Positions 20,101-31,617 of a DNA stretch of 64,000 bases are shown piece by piece. The notes under the pieces are model-generated. The model worked only from the letters and a program-made list of their open reading frames with translations, was not told the DNA's origin and did no database searches. Location of the stretch: contig NC_073745.1 in assembly GCF_029784135.1 (NCBI RefSeq), positions 275,444,166 to 275,508,165 on the forward strand. The letters are read 5' to 3'. This DNA is from Toxorhynchites rutilus septentrionalis (lineage: Eukaryota; Arthropoda; Insecta; Diptera; Culicidae). The position numbers and the translations under genes were made by a program. Each line of letters begins with the position of its first letter. Position 1 is the stretch's first letter.

Positions 20101-20980
20101 CTAATTGAACAGCGATTGGAGCATGTTGTCGCTGTTGTGGTGAAGCTCTTCGTTTATCATGAAAGCGCGGATGAACGGTGTCACCAAGAGCCTGTTTGTG
20201 CAACATTAGGCCAGACACGAATCCATCAGGAGGAGAGTGATGCCACAAATGGTTCCCCGGGAAGATCTCGAAGCAGTCGCTACACACACACACACACATA
20301 CACGCGCGGAATTCTTTCCGTTTGGATGCCATTCAGCATCGAGAAAGATCCGGAAAATAATCTGCCAGTTCCTCTGGGAATTCCAGTATCGAGGAAAATG
20401 TGGAAATATCTAATCGTTACTGAAAATAATCTGCCAGTTCCTCTGGGTATTTAAAAATACATTCATGTGAAAGAGTTTATTTGAATGTTTTTCCATGTAA
20501 CTCTGTGACCAAATATGTTTCAATCAAGTGCTATTTACAGGTGGTTATCGAGTTAGCATAAACCACTGGTGGGCTTCCAGTATCGAGGAAAATGTGAAAA
20601 TATCTAATAGTTACTGAAAATAATCTGTCAGTTCCTCTGGGAATTTAAAAATACCTTCATGTGAAAGAGTTTATTTTAATGTTTTCTATACATGTAACAC
20701 TGTGACCAAATACATTTGGTTTTGTGATTTTTCAATCAATCGCAATTAACAGGATAGCTTCTGAATATTATTCTTCCCCATTAGTAGGATATTTCCGTAT
20801 CCAATATTGTATGCATAAAACCTTGTACCTCCAACGTAACGCTCTCGTTTTCGAAGTCCTCCAAATATTCATTTATTTATTCATTCAGAATGGATTCCGA
20901 TTCAACTTCAAACAAAGGATCACTGAATCAACGATAGTCCTACGTCACCATTGCGGTTATACCATAGATATAACCCACTT

Positions 20981-21399
20981 TCTGTTTTTTCAAAGTTAGA
21001 TGCGAATGAACTGATGAATTTCAAAACCTATATAATTTAAAACATCATCATCGTCATCGTTCAAGTCGTCTCGCTCCAGCTATCAGACAGTAGTCTTTTT
21101 CAATGCTGTTGTCACAAATACAATGGTTTTGCTCTATTCTAAGGTACAATTTTGTTCGGTGGGGGCGCCGCTTCGATTTGCGTGCTGAAGAGTGCCTCTG
21201 TATTTTTGCATCACATCATATGGTTGGTGTTAAGTCAGAGCGGACAAAGTCACAAAATTGAAAATTTCGAGTTATTGATTACGTTTGGTTAAGCATTATG
21301 TAATCTACATACCACATTTATCAGATTTGGAAAATCACGCATGCAGCAGTAATAATGGATCGAAATTGTTATGAATGATCAACGGAAACCCCTCATAGT
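20981..21399. other. Spacer before the Ty3/gypsy element
   Basis: No gene seen. AGTCAGAGCGGACAAAGT at about 21234 resembles the inverted AGTCGGAGTGGACCAAGT at 24.48-24.50 kb, so a small inverted-repeat element may have been the insertion target of the LTR retrotransposon. Confidence 0.35.
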
Positions 21400-21639
21400 T
21401 GTGTGGATGCTTGAATGTATGCTGGTAGCACTACAGGGTACCGATAGCTTTATGGCATCCGCCCCAGCATATACACCCCTGTTATGGCATCTCCCCTGGC
21501 AACGCATCAACAAACGATTGCGGTCGTGCGACACCAAGCTCCGTGATCGTCCTCTTTGGCTTTCAAGCATTAGCCCAGGTAAGACGTCATTCGCAGCAAA
21601 GGAGCAAAATGGTGGATTCCCGGGCTGGCGAATTACACA
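21400..21639 (+). repeat. 5' LTR of the Ty3/gypsy element
   Basis: TG...CA-bounded 240 bp, nearly identical to the 3' LTR. It is followed directly by the PBS-like TGGCGATCC. Confidence 0.93.
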
Positions 21640-21886
21640 TTGGCGATCCTGCCAGGAGGCTGGATTTTCCAGTAGCTTGACGAATCTCTTTGTTGTAGTT
21701 ATCCGGGAATCAATCATTTCGCAGTAGGGAGAATTAATTTTAACAAATATTTCAGATCGAAATATTACGGAGTAGTGATTTGAAAAGAAGTACAAGTGAA
21801 AACCGCAGCCTGCTTTTCTTTTATGGACTACAGCAACCCACCGCGGGTTGCTATGTGGAAATCGTCCGTCGTTAGCATACAAAATG

Positions 21887-22163
21887 TGCTCCCGTGGCCG
21901 AGTGGTTAGCGTCATAACTAACATGCCGGGTGTTCGGGTTCGATTCCCGTTCTGGTTGGGGGAATTTTTCGTCAAAGAAATTTCCTCCGACTTGCACTGT
22001 GATCACGCGTATTCTAGAGCTTGCCACTCAGAATGCATTGCAAGGCGTGTCATTTGGCATAGAAATTTCAACTAAGTAATAATAAAAATGACGCAAGTAA
22101 TACTACGTTGAGACGGCGAAGTTCCTCTAGGAACGTTAGTGCCATTAAAGAAGAAGAAGAAGA
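21887..22163 (+). mobile_element. tRNA-derived SINE (family S), copy 2
   Basis: Same head and body as the 19.2-kb copy, ending in an AAG repeat. The perfect 13-bp target-site duplication AGCATACAAAATG is at 21874-21886 and 22164-22176. It is inserted in the leader region of the LTR retrotransposon. Confidence 0.93.
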
Positions 22164-22228
22164 AGCATACAAAATGCTAGAATAGTGAAAAATCGTTACC
22201 TTTTCCTTTTCCATTTAAAAAGGTCAAT

Positions 22229-22946
22229 AGTGTGGCTAAATTAGTAGCGGATCGAGACGACCACACTTGACTAAATTAGTAGCGGATCGAGACGACCGCA
22301 CTTGACTAAATTAGTAGCGGATCGAGACCACTAAATTAATAGCGGATCGAGATGACCGCGTTTGGCCAAATTACTAGCGGATCGAGACGACCGCACTTGG
22401 CTAATTTAGTAGCGGATCGAGACGACCGCGTTTGGCCAAATTACTAGCGGATCGAGACGACCGCACTTGGCTAAATTACTAGCGGAGCGAGACGACCGCA
22501 CTTGGCTAAATTAGTAGCGGATCGAGACGACCGCGTTTGGCCAAATTACTAGCGGATCGAGACTACCGCACTTGGCTAATTTAGTAGCGGATCGAGACGA
22601 CCGCGTTTGGCCAAATTACTAGCGGATCGAGACGACCGCGTTTGGCCAAATTAGTAGCGGATCGAGACGACCGCACTTGGCTAAATTACTAGCGGATCGA
22701 GACGACCGCACTTGGCTAAATTAGTAGCGGATCGAGACGACCGCGTTTGGCCAAATTAGAAGCGGATCGAGACGACCGCACTTGGCTGAATTAGTAGCGG
22801 ATCGAGACGACCGCGTTTGGCCGAATTAGTAGCGGATCGAGACGACCGCGTTTGGCTAAATTAGTAGCGGATCGAGACGACCGCGTTTGGTCAAATTAGT
22901 AGCGGATCGAGACGACCGCACTTGGCCAAATTAGTAGCGGATCGAG
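22229..22946 (+). repeat. Tandem array, about 20 copies of a 35-bp unit
   Basis: Each unit contains AGCGGATCGAGACGACC followed by either GCACTTGGCTAAATTA or GCGTTTGGCCAAATTA, two sub-types that alternate irregularly. Since 35 is not a multiple of three and the unit contains TAG twice, no frame stays open. The array ends precisely where the integrase reading frame begins (NGKPERPTPM), replacing the upstream zinc-binding domain and the rest of pol. Confidence 0.95.
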
Positions 22947-23897
22947 ATGAACGGAAAACCCGAAAGGCCTACTCCCATGGCAAGAGTTTTCACCCCCGAT
23001 TCGGTGTGGGAGACGGTCGCCGTAGACTTCAACGGGCCCTATTCGAAGTTCAATAATGTCTCAATCCTGGTAATAGTGGACTACCGGTCCAGATATCTGA
23101 TTGCTAAACCGGTTAGATCCACAAATTTTGAGCATACAAGATTCGTTTTGGATAAAGTTTTCGACAGAAAAGGTTACCCGAAACACATAAAAATCGGACA
23201 GCGGTCCTCCTTTTAACGGGATGGATATAAAGAATATCCCACACCACTGTACCCACAACAAAACGGCCTGGCAGAGAGCTGCATGAAGCTGATAAATAAA
23301 GCGATGACTGCGGCGGCTTCAAATGGGACAAATTATAAAACTGAACTGAAAGCGGCGATCCATGCCTACAACGCTGCTGCACACTCCGTCACAGGGATAC
23401 CACCAGATGAGGTAATGACGGGAAGAAGAATAAAGCGTGGACTGCCTCTCCTCTGTCGCGGAAAAGCTACGTTCGACGGTAACCTACTGAATTCAAGAGA
23501 TCGAGAGTCCAAAATACAAGCAAACCGACGATAGGACACTAAACGTGGTGCGCGTATGTGCCGGGTTGGACCAGGAGACACAGTATCTGTGGAACGTCAT
23601 GTTCGTGCGAAAGCAGAGTCTCGATTTGATCCCCGAAAGTACACAGTAATGAAAGAACGAAATGGTATACTTGTCTTATGTGACGAAAACGGACAAATTT
23701 TTAACAGACACGTATCACAGACAAAAAAGGTAAGCGATTGGAGGATGTCAGAAGTAGTGATGAGCACAGCTGACGGTAATGGTAGAGAATCTACTAAAAA
23801 ACAGTCCCCAGTACAAAGATCCACATTGCAATCAGACAGAATTCACCTGGAGAACTACGTTCATAGTGTAGAAGGGGAAACGATCAGACTGAATTGA
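22947..23897 (+). pseudogene. Ty3/gypsy integrase, C-terminal part, disabled
   Basis: Begins NGKPERPTPMARV, the segment after the HHCC zinc finger. The first catalytic Asp lies in VAVDFNGPY. The second is recoverable only after a frameshift in an A-run at about 23190 (reading SDSGPPFNG). The Glu is in YPQQNGLAES. A further stop separates the core from the C-terminal domain (GPGDTVSVERH onward, ending about 23897). With frameshifts at the second Asp and a stop at about 23532 it cannot make a full enzyme. In family members this protein joins the cDNA ends to host DNA. Confidence 0.85.
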
Positions 23898-24021
23898 ATT
23901 AATCAAAGAAATCCTATGGATAATAAAAATAAATCCTATGGAAAAGGAAAATATTTGTTCGATTTTGTTTATTACAAGGTATTTTTTTCTGTTCTATCTT
24001 CTCTTTGGAGAGAGGGGGAGA

Positions 24022-24261
24022 TGTGTGGATGCTTGAATGTATGCTGGTAGCACTGCAGGGTACCGATAGCTTTATGGCATCCGCCCCAGCATATACACCC
24101 CTGTTATGGCATCTCCCCTGGCAACGCATCAACAAACGATTGCGGTCGTGCGACACCAAGCTCCGTGATCGTCCTCTTTGGCTTTCAAGCATTAGCCCAG
24201 GTAAGACGTGATTCGCAGCAAAGTAGCAAAATGGTGGATTCCCGGGCTGGCGAATTACACA
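24022..24261 (+). repeat. 3' LTR of the Ty3/gypsy element
   Basis: 240 bp. It differs from LTR1 at about three positions (for example CTGCAGGG for CTACAGGG). Target-site duplication ATAGT follows. Confidence 0.93.
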
Positions 24262-24474
24262 ATAGTATGCAGTCAGAGCGGACCATGTACCATTTACCAT
24301 GGCGAAATGGCTCTATATCATGTGCAGACAGAGTGGACCATGTGACAATCATTTGTATATTGAATTTAAACAATATCCAACCAATATCCAACATTTTCTT
24401 GAAGCTAGTAGGTACCTTGTCGAAATGTGCTTGAACCCGTTAGTTTAAATGTGCACATTCTGAGTATATTAAAA

Positions 24475-24520
24475 AATAAACTTGGTCCACTCCGACTGAA
24501 CGGAGTGGACCAAGTTTATT
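24475..24520. repeat. Perfect 20-bp inverted repeat with 6-nt loop
   Basis: AATAAACTTGGTCCACTCCG, loop ACTGAA, then the exact reverse complement CGGAGTGGACCAAGTTTATT. Related words (GAGCGGACCATGTAC, GAGTGGACCATGTGAC) lie at 24272-24345, so this belongs to a small repeat with several GGACCA blocks that received the LTR element. Confidence 0.85.
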
Positions 24521-25090
24521 GAAAAATTTCAATTGAAATGATAATTGAAAAATGCTGGTCCTCAGTGTGAATGATCGCAAAATGTATTATTTCAGAGTGC
24601 GATTTAGGCTGTAGCGATGACAATGAATTCAAATTTGACGGTTCTATTGACGAATACTGTTCTTCGGTGGAAAACTGAAGATGAAATTTGTTTCGATGCT
24701 AGATTTACAACCAGTTGGCGCAGCGAGTAAAATGATGATGTTTCGTTTTTTTTTGTTCGAAATTCGAGCAAATTTTGTAGAAAAAGCAGGGTTTTTTTTC
24801 AAATTTCCCGGTTTCAAGTATTCTTTTTGCGCTGAATAGCGTAGAAAATCATCATTATACATTGTGGTTTGAATATTATGAAGGATGACTTGGTATAAGT
24901 AATTTAATTTTTTTTTACTAGGCAAACAATGGGTAATATGTGCAGTGCTTCACATACTACAGAATCTTCTCGTATCGGACATTTCAATCTGTACCAGAGG
25001 GGTTAAACATCTTTCTTATCTATACTTTTTTTCCGAAAATCTGTACCATCGAAAATATTCGTTGTAGAGAAAAAATTATAGGAGGTTGTG
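24521..25090. other. Intergenic, no feature recognised
   Basis: AT-rich DNA with T-runs. No coding frame, Pol III boxes or paired termini were found. Confidence 0.45.
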
Positions 25091-26424
25091 TCCAAGATAC
25101 GACCGCATTGTTGACGTAGAACGACGCTGTTGTTTTATATAAGTCGCTTGTTTATACCTTCGGATATTATTCTATAATGCTATGAAATTTTCGGAACAAC
25201 TGCTTAGTAGAATAATCTCTGAAATGTTTTTTTCATTGTAGAATCAGTTGACGATAATTGATTGATGATTCATTCTTGTCCTCGCAAAACAATACACTAG
25301 CTGAACGTATGTCGCAATTTATTTCATGTCAATGCATTGAAAATTTACCACGAACACTATTCCAGTGGCCTTTTTCTCAACTGACATAGACTCGGCTACA
25401 GTCGATTATATACATGTTACACCAGCACCATTATTCCACATCTCATATCTACATCAATATATCTTTGGCACCGCATGGAAAAAACAACAATGGCAACACT
25501 TGCAAGTATCAAATATCATGCTACATGCTATTTAGTATTGCCTCAAAGGAATCGCACCTCTAGGCATCGTTCGTACAACGTAAACAAAGCGCCAAACAAG
25601 CGTTCGCCATAGCATGCATACAGAGCCATACATTGGTGGCTTGAAACTACTAGGAATATAAACATTTCTCATCATTTTGCGCTATTCTCAAAAGAAACGC
25701 TTCTGTTAATATTACTGGCCTCAAAAAAAGTTGCATTCTTTCTCATGCCTCCCTCTTCTCGCTCATCACACACTACGCGAAACGTCCAATTTATGACGCG
25801 GGAAGAAAAACACACGATACGAATAACGAACAGAAAAAGCAAACGACGATATCCAAGTTGGATCACCACTGGTGGGGTCCAATCTTAGATCGAAGCGTAG
25901 CGAAAGCAAAGTGAACTAGATTGCTCAACAGTCTGACGCCGAATGAAAGTTTGCCTCAGCGAGATCCACTGCTTAAACTCTAGGCAAGTATTCCCCTCCA
26001 TTCTTCTACTTTTTCTTTGTTCACGGAGACTTTAAATCCTACGATTTCCCCTTTGTTGGTCGTCGATAAGTTGCTCGTAATTGACAGCTCTGTTCGGGGA
26101 AGCACACAAATGGACAGAACAAATGTATGGGAAAATGGAAACGCCTAAAGTTTTCATGAATTTTAACCATTTACAAACCAGGGGATTCTAATGTATAGCA
26201 TATTAAACAAATCTTAGGGAATTTCCGATTCGTTTAGTATGTAAATCGCTCAAATCCGTTGGCGGCAAAAATAGTTATTAATGGTAATGGTAATGAATTA
26301 GAGAGACTTTAAACTCTGAGAGTTCATTCGTCTCTTAGTTATTAACGTTAACTTTATTTCATAAAAACGTGACCTGTTTTCTGATTTGGCACCCTTAATG
26401 AAAGACGTAGTTCTACGTCAAAAA
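25091..26424 (-). mobile_element. Terminus-family element A2 (reverse orientation)
   Basis: Its right side (26370-26424) is the reverse complement of the A3 start: GTGACCTGTTTTCTGATTTG, then CCCTTAATGAAAGACGTAGT and TCTACGTCAAA. Its left side, ACGACCGCATTGTTGACGTA, matches the reversed A3 end at 59300-59325. Internal CAGTTGACGATAATTGATTG is also shared. At about 26301-26336 it carries the box GAGACTTTAAACT, then AGTTCATTCGTCTC, also found in the histone-derived block. No coding frame. Confidence 0.65.
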
Positions 26425-26519
26425 AAATCATTATCAGAAAAAAATACTCATTTATCTACTGCAAATACTAAGTTTACATTTACAAGTTAAATTGGAAAAG
26501 TTTCTGGGATTCAACATTG

Positions 26520-27222
26520 CCGCAGACTTAAATGTCGCATCGTCAAAATCGAATTTTTGCTCACTTGTTTGATTGGCTCTACGAAAAAACTGCGACAAAT
26601 ATCCTTTGAAATGATCTGCCTTTCGCTGTCCATTGTTCTGATAATTTCTCCTTTTGCTATTCCAACCTTAAATTCTTGTCACTTTTTAAATGATCTTCAT
26701 ATTTCATAGCATTCGACATTGAAACAACGTAATATTCCTCGCAGATATTAGTGAGAATTATCAAATAAAAATCTTTCAGCTCTTCATGTAGCATCGTGAA
26801 TTCAGGTTACTCAGCCTGGAACAAACGATTCAATCTGTTGATCTGGGGCAAAACATACGTCGCCCGACGCGAATTCTTCCAGATGATCCTTGTAAGGAAC
26901 TTTGTCCTTATGAAACTGATCAATCATTGCATTGTAAATGCTTTTATGATCAGCAGCACCAAGCGATACTGCGGCGTAAAAGTCGTTATGTACCTCAATG
27001 TTGCTTTGTTCAAATGTAAGAAATTGTGTTTAAACCATTGTAAATATGAGATGAGAAAATCTAACTTTCTAACCATTTACTGATGAAATTCAATGGTTTA
27101 AATAAATGTATGCGGTCGTGTCTCGGACATCACCCTTCTTTATTATTTTCTTTGCGGCCCCGGTAAACCATGACTAACACGTGTTTGTGGCCCCTATGAA
27201 AAAAGGTTGAGTACCGCTGATG
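26520..27222 (-). pseudogene. hAT-type transposase remnant
   Basis: On the minus strand from about 27030: FLTFEQSNIEVHNDFYAAVS, then AADHKSIYNAMIDQFHKDKV and PYKDHL, in the style of the DUF4371/hAT-catalytic region (family phrases such as IP.KNIIGFASDGA). It then decays with stops. TTGAGTACCGCTG at 27210-27222 is the reverse complement of a hAT-like terminus (CAGCGGTACTCAACC). The other terminus was not found. Confidence 0.55.
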
Positions 27223-27422
27223 TAACCAAAATCTTTGATTTGATTGATTATTGGATTTGTTACTGGTACATTTGATTCATCGTTCAATAAACTACTAACG
27301 TGTTACTGACTAGCTGGAAACAATTACAGCTTCACATGCGTTGGATAAATATAACAGATTTCGTCAGGTTAGTGATCAAATATAGTTTACACAATAAAGA
27401 AGATAAAAACATTTACAAAATT

Positions 27423-28847
27423 TTATTTCGTCAACAAAAACACTAATATACCAACAATCAGCACTACGATGGAAGCCAGTATAGCCCTCTGGTCGAGCAG
27501 GACACTCAACCTTTCCTCAATCTTCTCCCCAGCCCCATTGGAATCCTGTTGTTCTTCCTCCTTTATTTCCGCAATGACCTCCACGGTAGCAATCAATTCC
27601 TTAGGGGTTACAGACAGATCCAACGTGGCTTGGATTTGCGGAATAGCTGCCTCCTTCATTTCCTCTCGGAAGAGATACTCACAGAAACAAATCTGGTTCG
27701 ATTTGGCACCAATGCGGAAATAAATTCGACGAGGCAATTCGTTCAGCATTATACTATCCTGGATGGCACCCTCCACCTGAACTAGGGAATCACAGTGTAT
27801 TTGGACGCGTGACATTAGCGAGCGTATGATGTCTGCTTTTATAAATGCTTCCGCTTCGGCGAATGTATTTTTTGGATGCACAAAAATATTGCAACTGATA
27901 ATACCGTCGAACTTCATCGTTCCATCGAATGTTTGAATCGCTTTGTCGGAAATGTCAACGTTTGATTGCTGAAAATAGTTTTGAACGTTAAATCAAATTT
28001 TACTGTGATATAACAGGAATAGCTGCCTCACCGATGGTGCATAAAGATGGACGAGAAACGGTTCATCTTTCTTGTGCTTCAGCACAGATTCAATCAATTG
28101 CGCCCCATCAACCGGTCCACCCTCGAAGTACACAATGCCTTTTGCCAACTGTTGCTTAAGTATCTCAACGCAGCCCGACAGGTTGGCTTCGGTATCGTAT
28201 GGCTCTCCGTTTTTCTGTTCAAGCGCATATGTATCATTGGTCTCGAAAAATGTACTCATAGAATGCCAAGACATGGCCTGAGCTTGAAATTTCCAGTCAC
28301 ACGGTTTGGTGGATAAATGCTCCGACTTCAATGCGACCGTTTTACAACCGAACACATTGCTGCTAGATGAATAGGAGAGGACCAGCTTCTCGCCGCCATC
28401 CAATTCATCACAATTCCCGTGAAGGAGACTGTTCGAGTTAAATGTATGTCGCATATCAACCAACATCGTTTTCACTTTATTCATCAGGGTTGGATCCTCG
28501 AACACGCTCTTCGGGTTGATCACAAAAATTCCCAACACGTAGAATCCCCCGGGAAGAGCGCGGGTTTCGATCAACGCATGCTGTGAAACGTGCTGATTAT
28601 CAATGTCCAGAAGTCCTTTGGTTTCCTGGTTTGTGTCATCCCCATCCTTGATTTTGTTTAAATGAATGACGTAGTCCTTGTTTGTACTAGAAGGCTGAAT
28701 AGAAGGTGTTTCTCTGAGATTGAATAATCAAAACTAAAAGCATTACCATACCTGTCCAATCAACAGTCCAACGGAGGTGGCTCGTGTTTTGGAAAGGCAC
28801 CGAACATAATCCTCCAGATGGGACTCACACACTACCGAGCGTACCAT
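27423..28847 (-). CDS. Odr4: ODR-4 homologue, three exons, 434 aa
   Basis: Spliced as 28752-28847, 28032-28694 and 27423-27968, with introns of 57 bp (28695-28751; CAG|GTATGG to TTCTATTCAG) and 63 bp (27969-28031; TCG|GTGAGG to TATTTTCAG), both phase 0. The protein opens MVRSVVCESHLEDYVRCL and has GLLIGQ, then DYVIHL and ALPGGFYVLGIF (the family has LLIGQ..KDYV and LPGGL.VLG.F). It ends with a hydrophobic anchor of about 20 residues (ILASIVVLIVGILVFLL) two residues before the stop. ODR-4 proteins are ER tail-anchored factors needed for trafficking of chemosensory GPCRs in nematodes, and vertebrate ODR4 anchors the UFM1 protease UFSP2 at the ER. Length is close to the roughly 450 aa of animal homologues. 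All exons are open, so the gene looks functional. AATAAA overlaps the stop codon and no clearer poly(A) signal was seen. Confidence 0.9.
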
Positions 28848-31600
28848 TATGAACAAAAATAAGAGCTTAACTATACCACATACGTAACAAGTGAAAATAA
28901 AATAACAGCAATTAGATACAAGACTGATTAGGCATCGATATTCTCGGAATGCATTCGATGCATCGCTCACTTTTTGAAACGATTTCAAATCTATTTACGT
29001 GTCATTGTTTCGACATCAAGAATTGTCAGTCTTTTAAGAGGTAGGTGGTGTTTATTTGTGTTTTTAGCTCGTGTCACATGAGCCAAGACGGATCTATGGT
29101 ACTAGGTGAGGCCGTTTCGTCACTAAGTTGGTAGGAGAGCGGTATAGGAAAACAGTACGGAAGAAAGTAGAAGGGGAATTATTTGCTTGTAGCGTGAAAG
29201 AGACAGACTGATCACGAGCGAGCTTCGGCACTAGCGTATTGTGTTTTGTTTACAAACAAAGTACAGTAGACTTCCAAGATGGCTGAAGCGTGGTTTTAGC
29301 AAGTTGGCCCACCTTAGGATATACTTCTAGGCGCCTTGACATGAGCAATAAGGAACAGGGATGCCAGAGGTAAGGCATGGGTTCATTTTGTAGACATTTC
29401 TCATTTTGTAGACTTTTTGAAGATATTTTAAAACAGGGCAGAGATATTCACTTATTATCGCAATAGTACCAATTATGGTAATATGAGTGAGTTTTTTATT
29501 AGTTTAGAATCTCTTTTTTGTCGATTTTGGACTTGATCCTATGCTAAAAATCTTCTTTTGTTAAAAAATCTAATTTGAAAATAGTTTGTTGATTCTGGAT
29601 TCTTAGCATTTTGGAATATTTTTTGTGAACAAAATAATTGGTAAAGTGACTGTTTTTATGCAAACATATTGTAGACCCATGAATTACAACCTTCTTGATG
29701 TTGTTATTCGACAAATTTACCATTTGCATTTCCGTAATTGGTACAATTTTACATCTATATACCAATTATATCAAAATCCAAAGATGCTCTGTTCTTATTA
29801 TCGTCATACGAAATCGCTTTCGTATAGCGATAATAGGGACATTGCAAAGCTGCACCTCTACGCAAATCTCACGTTTTCACACTGTGCAATTGCATATCAT
29901 AGGGCGCTTTTGAACGCTCAGCAGTGTGGTGAAATAGTACTATGCGTAGCCGACCGAAGCGTATGAGTTTGGTATGCATTTTTAGGAACAGATATTTGGT
30001 TTTTGATGAATAAACTGATTTTTTATTCCGATGAGGCATAGAATTCAAAGCAATTTTTTATTGGAAAAAAATAATACCGAACTTTTTTAACTGCTATTGA
30101 TACGTTTTCCATATAAAACCGTTTATTACCATTGGAGTGACCAAAGTCCGAAAAAAAACGGAATACCCGGGAAATTTCTATCGGTTAAACGAGTAAAAAA
30201 TTACGCTTGCAATTTAGTTCACGGTTCAATTCAATCTATTCAATGCATGGATTTTAAACAATAGCTGGTGCATGAGATTCTGCGTGGACAACTCCGACAG
30301 TTAGTCGAAAAGAGGACGTCCAGAGATGTCACTCGAACAATCATAATTGATACACTTAGAGTTCCTGCAGGCTGCAGACTATTTCAGGGACGATAGTTCG
30401 ATCGGCCGACTTAATCAGTATGGAGAGATATGCATATGCATAAGTGGCGCGGATTCAATCAACTTTACTTTCAAACAAATTCATGCATTTTTTAAAGCGA
30501 TTTCTTGCCTTAATTTCTCAGACTACCAGAGATGCCAGATTCACAGATATGTTTGTAAGTTACAGATATTGTGGTAGGCAAAGAAAAAAAAGTAAAAAAA
30601 ATAGTAAAAACCTATCGATCGAATCCATATAAATTTAAACTTTTTTTTATTTTTTTCAAATTGTACCACAAGAACTGTCTCGAAATATGTTTCGAAATGA
30701 TGAAATACCAGTATACTCAATCATTTTAATATTTAAAACAGTCAAATTATCGCACCTGTATCATAAAAATAATGCAAAAACCGATAAAAAAATGTTAGGA
30801 GAGGTTATGTGGAAGCAGTGTCGTTCCCGCAAATTGGTAATATGATGAGTCCCACACTACTGTTTTTTTCTCTTTTAATAAAGTATCTTTCGAATATTCG
30901 TGCGAAAACTGGCAATAGGAAACATCGGAATGTTTTCCGGCAGCAGCATCATCATATTCTTTAGTAATGGTAGCGGAACGTTTTGGAAGATCCAAGGAGC
31001 GAATGTATGGGATAGCTGGGAACATCTTCGATTAGTTTATCTCATCACAATTTATATAAAACGCACTTACCCCCGAACGAAGACGTCTTCTTCGCTGATT
31101 ATCGATCAAAACAGTATCCCCAAAAGATCAACAATTTGTTGGTCGGAAAACGGTGGAAAGTTATATGGATTTTTTCAAAACTTTCGGTTCTACTACTATA
31201 CTGTTACTATACTATACTATTGCTACATCACCAACATAGATCGGGTTGCGGTTGCCCAATGTGTAGAGGGCCATCAGGCAATTTATGTTTCTTTGTTTTT
31301 TTATAAAAACCAGTCATCGAACCATAGAAATAGAAGAGAAGAGAGTGCTGCTCAGCGAGCGCGTGTCCCATCGATGAAAACAAATGGTAATCGGAAGGAG
31401 CCAGGTCTGGTGAATGATCCGCATGCGGTAGTTGATTCCAATTGAGGAGCTTAACTGTTTCCCTGTCCGATCTTGCTCGGTGTGACGGGATGCATTAAAA
31501 TCATGATAATCACATGATTAATTACATGATTTAGAACTTATAAATCTGATACAAAGTATTATAATCCAAAAAAGATCTGAATACATACCAAATAATCATC
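28848..31600. other. 5' flank of Odr4 and unassigned intergenic DNA
   Basis: 28848-29100 holds the likely Odr4 5' UTR and promoter, without a clear TATA box. The remainder is AT-rich and without recognised repeats. On the minus strand 31025-30795 a 76-codon frame begins ATGTTCCCAGCTATCCC after an acceptable context and includes SLDLPKRSATITKEYDDAA. I do not recognise it and see no splice partners, so it is only noted. Confidence 0.35.
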
Positions 31601-31617
31601 TGGTGATTGATTAATAC

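Larger units (their letters stand above)
19182..20980 (+). mobile_element. Terminus-family element A1, split by a SINE
   Basis: The left end TTTTGACATAAGATTCC, then TCAAATCAGAGAACAGGTCA with the SINE removed, corresponds to 58282 (TTTGACGTAGGACTACG, then TCGAATCAGAAAACAGGTCA). The right end is GATAGTCCTACGTCACCATT then GCGGTTATACC. The interior includes a TATA promoter-like site and three copies of GAAAATAATCTGCCAGTTCC-type repeats (20353, 20422, 20616). No transposase frame. Confidence 0.6.
21400..24261 (+). mobile_element. Ty3/gypsy-type LTR retrotransposon, internally deleted
   Basis: Two 240-bp LTRs (21400-21639 and 24022-24261) start TGTGTGGATGC, end GGCGAATTACACA and differ at about three sites. 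The 5-bp target-site duplication ATAGT is at 21395-21399 and 24262-24266. A primer-binding-site-like TTGGCGATCCTGCCAGGA follows LTR1, and a purine tract GAGAGAGGGGGAGA precedes LTR2. Between them lie a SINE, a 35-bp tandem array and a disabled integrase. gag, protease, RT and RNase H are absent. Low LTR divergence means fairly recent insertion of an already deleted, trans-mobilised copy, or deletion after insertion. Confidence 0.95.

Noticed and set aside
28695..28720. Acceptor at CTCAG (28714) for Odr4 exon 2
   Set aside because: It puts the downstream frame out of phase or onto a stop. The acceptor TTCTATTCAG at 28695 gives phase 0 and the expected DYVIHL sequence.
28743..28988. Longer N-terminal extension of the ODR-4 homologue
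   Set aside because: The frame is open upstream, but family alignment places the start at MVRSVVCESH, and the extra residues are hydrophobic leader-like sequence with no counterpart.
30795..31025. 76-codon minus-strand frame as a gene
   Set aside because: No family resemblance, no splice partners and AT-rich surroundings; only noted in the flank entry.
31250..31445. Possible mariner transposase fragment
   Set aside because: The phrase pattern around GGAGCCAGGTCTGGTGAAT is suggestive, but no frame shows catalytic or helix-turn-helix motifs.
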